IMG/VR virus record: IMGVR_UViG_3300009180_000152
Span: 1-29,860 of that record
Source: a virus
Reading direction: 5' to 3' (one strand)
DNA length: 29,860 nucleotides
Made by a program: the position numbers and the translations under genes. Under the pieces are notes generated by a model. The model saw only the letters and a program-made list of their open reading frames with translations, had not been told where the DNA came from and searched no databases. This document shows, piece by piece, positions 27,703 through 29,860 of this stretch (the first letter of the stretch is position 1; every line of letters begins with the position of its first letter).

Positions 27703-27760
27703 GCAACAAGTATTTGAATGGATGGTTAAACAACTAACAAAGGAAAAACCAAATGAGTAG
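27695..27760 (+). CDS. possible 21-residue peptide between genes
   Basis: The frame MTEQQVFEWMVKQLTKEKPN plus one Glu starts within the previous gene and ends within the next. GAGGAGG lies at about six to ten bases upstream of the ATG, a good binding site. It may encode a micro-peptide or simply carry ribosomes to the next start. The evidence is only the binding site and the helix-like sequence. Confidence 0.3.
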   Translation: MTEQQVFEWMVKQLTKEKPNE

Positions 27761-27944
27761 AATGGCTGAGTTGGATATGTATGCCTACGATATCGAGCAA
27801 CTGTATATCGAAGGATTGACAGAGAAGAACATCTCTAAGACTTTGGACATACCAGTTGAGTTTGTCTATGCTTGGATGGAGATCAATGGTGTGGCAGAAA
27901 AGCCACAAGAAGAGTTTGGCCCTTACGAAACAATGAACAGTTAG
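27753..27944 (+). CDS. small HTH-like phage protein
   Basis: This 63-residue acidic protein contains a helix-turn-helix-like segment (YDIEQLYIEGLTEKNISKTL, then DIPVEFVYAWMEINGV), like the sigma-70 region 4 or resolvase-type HTH found in short phage proteins. Its acidic charge is unusual for a DNA binder. AAAGGAAAAACC precedes the ATG. Possible roles: small regulator of the early promoters or RNA polymerase binder; not shown. Confidence 0.5.
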   Translation: MSRMAELDMYAYDIEQLYIEGLTEKNISKTLDIPVEFVYAWMEINGVAEKPQEEFGPYETMNS

Positions 27945-27947
27945 GGG

Positions 27948-27976
27948 TTGACATTTGGGCACTTTGGTGCTATACT
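27948..27976 (+). promoter_or_regulatory. sigma-70 promoter with TTTGGGCAC spacer
   Basis: TTGACA (27948-27953), 17-base spacer, TATACT (27971-27976). The leader is longer (56 bases) and contains a GTTAGAGAAGTTTCTAAC inverted repeat (27984-28001). Confidence 0.8.
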
Positions 27977-28032
27977 AGTAACAGTTAGAGAAGTTTCTAA
28001 CACATTTAACACACACAGAAAGAGGTAATGAT

Positions 28033-28434
28033 ATGAGTACATATTCACATGCAGGCGTTTCAAGTCTTAATGGCGAGTTCAAGGTTCGTTTTGCGAACGA
28101 TGGTCTCCGTGTTAAGGTTCTTCAGAAGAACGGTCACAAGAGCATCGATATCGTTGAGTTGAAGACTCCAATGACTAAAGAAGATGCTGTTGCTTACTTG
28201 TTGAAGATCGACTTCGACAACGGTAACAAGGCTGTTCGTGCCGCACTAGAAGCAGCCGCTGATAAGCGTGGCGTGACTCCTAAGGCTCCGGTTAAGGCTA
28301 AGGTCTCTAAGCCTGTTGCTACCAAAGCAACGAAGACTCCGGCTACCAAAGTAGCCAAAGCGCCTGCTCCGGCAGTTGAGCCAAAGATGACTGTCCAGGA
28401 AGCTATGGACAAAGTAGGCGAAGCGTTGATGTAA
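28033..28434 (+). CDS. phage protein with histone H1-like Ala/Lys/Pro-rich tail
   Basis: This 133-residue protein has a compact N-terminal domain of about 85 residues (SHAGVSSLNGEFKVRFAND, VDGL-type strands, then MTKEDAVAYLLKIDF and an acidic/basic helix VRAALEAAADKRG). A repetitive basic tail (APVKAKVSKPVATKATKTPA and similar) and a short terminal helix (MTVQEAMDKVGEALM) follow. The tail resembles the C-terminal domain of histone H1 or bacterial H1-like proteins, so DNA or RNA binding is plausible. It has a strong promoter, good binding site and strong terminator, which suggests high early expression. Confidence 0.65.
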   Translation: MSTYSHAGVSSLNGEFKVRFANDGLRVKVLQKNGHKSIDIVELKTPMTKEDAVAYLLKIDFDNGNKAVRAALEAAADKRGVTPKAPVKAKVSKPVATKATKTPATKVAKAPAPAVEPKMTVQEAMDKVGEALM

Positions 28435-28440
28435 TAGACC

Positions 28441-28470
28441 CCAGACCCCGCTCAAGGGGTTCTGGATTTT
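28441..28470 (+). terminator. rho-independent terminator
   Basis: CCAGACCCC (28441-28449) pairs with GGGGTTCTGG (28456-28465) with one extra base, followed by ATTTT. Confidence 0.75.
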
Positions 28471-28487
28471 AACTTAGAAAGAGCGAT

Positions 28488-28685
28488 ATGAGTAAATTGA
28501 TTGGAGTGTTGTTTGCGATTGCCCTAGTGGTTCTGATCCTTGCGATTGGTCCGCTGGCTACAATCTGGAGTGCCAATACGCTATTCCCTAGCCTGGCAAT
28601 CCCTTACACAATCGAAACTTGGTTGGCAGTGATCATCCTAGGAGCGTTCTTCCGTGCTAATGTTTCCATCAAGAAAGCCGAGTAA
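28488..28685 (+). CDS. small membrane protein, two spans
   Basis: This 65-residue protein has two hydrophobic segments: LIGVLFAIALVVLILAIGPL (about 4-23) and WLAVIILGAFF (about 45-55). Between them lies WSANTLFPSLAIPYTIET, a pattern I recall from short phage membrane proteins. Location: host inner membrane. A holin is possible on topology, but the neighbours are not lysis genes. AGAAAGAG precedes the ATG. The 3' end overlaps the next gene by 32 bases. Confidence 0.65.
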   Translation: MSKLIGVLFAIALVVLILAIGPLATIWSANTLFPSLAIPYTIETWLAVIILGAFFRANVSIKKAE

Positions 28686-29097
28686 TATAGAATATGTGCC
28701 CACTGGGCACGTTAAGTATTGGGCCAATGCGGGCGAGGAGATCGAACTCCTTGGTCGCAGGCTTGATGCTGTTCGTGATGCCAAGAAGAAGGCTAAACGA
28801 AATAGTTGGGCAAAGAAGCACTGGACACAGGCTGAAGCGATCGTATTGCGAAAGTGGAAGCTGACTGTTCAACTGCGTGATGTTGCCCTTGTGCAGGTCC
28901 TTAAGAAAGAATGCGGGCCTAAGATAGATTACAGCTGGTGGGAACCTTCTGAAGAGATTGCCATGCGGTTTCCTATCTTAGATAGCATCTCTCAACTGTT
29001 TCAGGATAAGATTGGTTTAACCAGCCCTAACCTAGAACGTGCTTGGGAAATGGCCAAAGAGGAAAAACTCCAAAAGGCTAGACAAGGACTCGCATAG
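28654..29097 (+). CDS. charged helical phage protein, unknown function
   Basis: The start may be GTG 28654 (AGGAG nine bases upstream) or ATG 28660. The product is about 147 residues, helical and basic (LDAVRDAKKKAKRNSWAKKH, then AEAIVLRKWKLTVQLRDVAL), with YSWWEPSEEIAMRF and a C-terminal KEEKLQKARQGLA. It overlaps the membrane-protein gene. The basic first half could bind nucleic acid. No family is recognised. Confidence 0.6.
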   Translation: MLMFPSRKPSNIEYVPTGHVKYWANAGEEIELLGRRLDAVRDAKKKAKRNSWAKKHWTQAEAIVLRKWKLTVQLRDVALVQVLKKECGPKIDYSWWEPSEEIAMRFPILDSISQLFQDKIGLTSPNLERAWEMAKEEKLQKARQGLA

Positions 29098-29156
29098 AGT
29101 ATACAATAGTTGGACGCTGTGAGGTTACAGCACTAAACCGATAAGGAAAATAAGAG

Positions 29157-29429
29157 ATGAAAAGAATTAATCTAGAAACTAAGACAGGCAAGGTATTTGC
29201 CGCATTGCAAGCTGGTCAGAAATTGACTGCTTCAGAAGCCAAGAAGCGTTTTGGCGTAGGTAACTTGAGTGCAGAAGCATCACGTATCCGTCAAGCTGGT
29301 TACGCTGTTTATGCAAACACACGTACCGCTGGCAACAATGTTACCGTAACAGAATACGAGTTGGGACGCCCATCACGCGAAATCGTTGCACTAGGCTATT
29401 TGGCCAAGTCAATGGGCATGTCACTCTAA
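29157..29429 (+). CDS. helix-turn-helix phage protein
   Basis: This 90-residue basic protein contains a winged-helix-like HTH: GKVFAALQAGQKLTASEAKK, then FGVGNLSAEASRIRQAGYAV, followed by a beta wing (ANTRTAGNNVTVTEYELG). It matches the short HTH proteins common in phages. DNA binding is likely. It lies next to early promoters with the GGTAAAACC box, so it is a candidate regulator of these, unproven. AAGGAAAATAAG precedes the ATG. An inverted CTGT...ACAG element lies at 29118-29131 upstream. Confidence 0.6.
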   Translation: MKRINLETKTGKVFAALQAGQKLTASEAKKRFGVGNLSAEASRIRQAGYAVYANTRTAGNNVTVTEYELGRPSREIVALGYLAKSMGMSL

Positions 29430-29437
29430 TCAAATTA

Positions 29438-29452
29438 GGGGGTAGTGTCCCT
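29438..29452. repeat. 15-base repeat, copy 2
   Basis: GGGGGTAGTGTCCCT, identical to 20922-20936, forms one arm and the loop of the first hairpin here. Confidence 0.7.
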
Positions 29453-29465
29453 AATAGGCCCAACC

Positions 29466-29482
29466 GATTCGCTCCCGGGTAA
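29466..29482. repeat. 17-base repeat, copy 2
   Basis: GATTCGCTCCCGGGTAA, identical to 15268-15284, with one arm of the second hairpin at its 3' end. Confidence 0.7.
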
Positions 29483-29558
29483 GCCAAACCCGAACCCCCG
29501 CCTACTGTGAAGTACGTGGGGGTTCACCTTATGTGGCTAAAATACAACACCTAAATGG

Positions 29559-29587
29559 TTGACAGATTGGTAAATCCTTGCTATAAT
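29559..29587 (+). promoter_or_regulatory. sigma-70 promoter with variant spacer box
   Basis: TTGACA (29559-29564), 17-base spacer, TATAAT (29582-29587). GGTAAATCC (29569-29577) differs from GGTAAAACC by one base. The leader has CACTAAGGAG. Confidence 0.85.
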
Positions 29588-29614
29588 ACACACATACACT
29601 AAGGAGAACGAACT

Positions 29615-29860
29615 ATGTTTACAGTAGAATTATACAAGAAGGACAGCCGTACTAAATCAGGCGAGCGCCTTGTGTCCAAAGTAGACCACGACGTGGAGAG
29701 CTTTGCAACCCTAGAACACCTTACCCAACGGCGCTATCCTACTTCAGCAGGCTACCGCTTTGAAATCCATCAGACCTATGTTACAAAGAAGAACTTGATG
29801 GGCGGTGGCGAGTTTACAGAACGCTACGATACACCCTACTACTGTTCGCCCGCAAGCGAA
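29615..29860 (+). CDS. early phage protein, 3' end outside window (partial)
   Basis: The ATG at 29615 follows AAGGAGAACG. The frame stays open to the window edge, giving 82 residues so far (MFTVELYKKDSRTKSGERLV..., then DHDVESFATLEHLTQRRYP, then YRFEIHQTYVTKKNLMGGGE). The pattern is alpha/beta and basic, with no recognised motif. The promoter and leader match the other early cassettes, so a small early protein of unknown role is likely. Confidence 0.7.
   Translation, partial: MFTVELYKKDSRTKSGERLVSKVDHDVESFATLEHLTQRRYPTSAGYRFEIHQTYVTKKNLMGGGEFTERYDTPYYCSPASE

Larger units (their letters stand above)
29434..29525 (+). ncRNA. candidate structured RNA of three hairpins
   Basis: Three stems follow each other: ATTAGGG/CCCTAAT (29434-29455), CGGGT/ACCCG (29476-29492), and GAACCCCC/GGGGGTTC (29492-29525), the last with an inner TACT-GTGA-AGTA GNRA-type tetraloop. 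It shares a 15-base box with the candidate RNA at 20590-21004 and a 17-base box with 15268-15284. No T run follows, so it may be a leader, a processing product or a terminator of a different type. Confidence 0.45.

Noticed and set aside
29466-29482. Repeats as a CRISPR array or insertion-sequence ends
   Set aside because: Only two copies 14 kb apart, no regular spacing, no transposase and no target duplication are seen.

Overview
The window reads as part of a large tailed-phage genome, most like a T4-type myovirus of an aquatic Gram-negative host. Genes are very dense and often overlap by 4 to 30 bases. Many products are small phage-type proteins, including a start of the Api92 type (MPNWCNN), a gp88-like cysteine protein, a stand-alone GIY-YIG protein and two SleB-type lysozyme-like hydrolases. 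There is one tRNA. The left half carries TAAATA late-promoter-like boxes with very short leaders, and the right half carries near-consensus sigma-70 promoters. No integrase, CRISPR array, transposase or ribosomal gene is visible. The phage assignment is inferred from gene content and layout; no structural hallmark gene (terminase, major capsid, portal) lies in the window.

Positions 1-13500 form an enzyme-rich accessory island. It holds two GT-A-like glycosyltransferase paralogues flanking a 2-oxoglutarate/Fe(II) oxygenase-like protein, a SAM methyltransferase-like protein, and four radical SAM proteins (two twitch-type with GGEP, two SPASM-type). It also holds a GNAT-like protein, two tandem HxD...H...R oxygenase-like paralogues, a QueC-like PP-loop ATPase and a short-chain dehydrogenase-like protein. 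Together these resemble a pathway that builds or decorates a glycan, a small molecule or a virion protein. The substrate cannot be read from the sequence.

Positions 13500-16470 hold short genes on both strands: an MRAHEF-type small protein, a secreted SleB-type hydrolase with its own consensus promoter and a leader of about 130 bases, a coiled-coil protein, and a tail-assembly-chaperone-like protein. Most start just downstream of TAAATA boxes. Positions 16470-18600 are transitional: a 390-base gene-free stretch with a large inverted repeat, a lipoprotein gene with an almost leaderless promoter, a GT9-like glycosyltransferase, a tRNA-CAT (probably Ile2, reading AUA), and a structured non-coding stretch.

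Positions 18570-29860 are an early-type region, all on the + strand, of small genes in cassettes: terminator or stop codon, sigma-70 promoter with an exact 17-base spacer, a conserved leader ending in AAGGAGC, then one to four genes. Nine promoters carry GGTAAAACC or its reverse complement inside the spacer, and three more carry close variants, which suggests one shared regulator. A second spacer class (TTTTGGGC) marks another set. Two GC-rich structured stretches (20590-21004 and 29434-29525) are candidate phage non-coding RNAs. They share a 15-base box, and the first shares ordered sequence boxes with the stretch after the tRNA.
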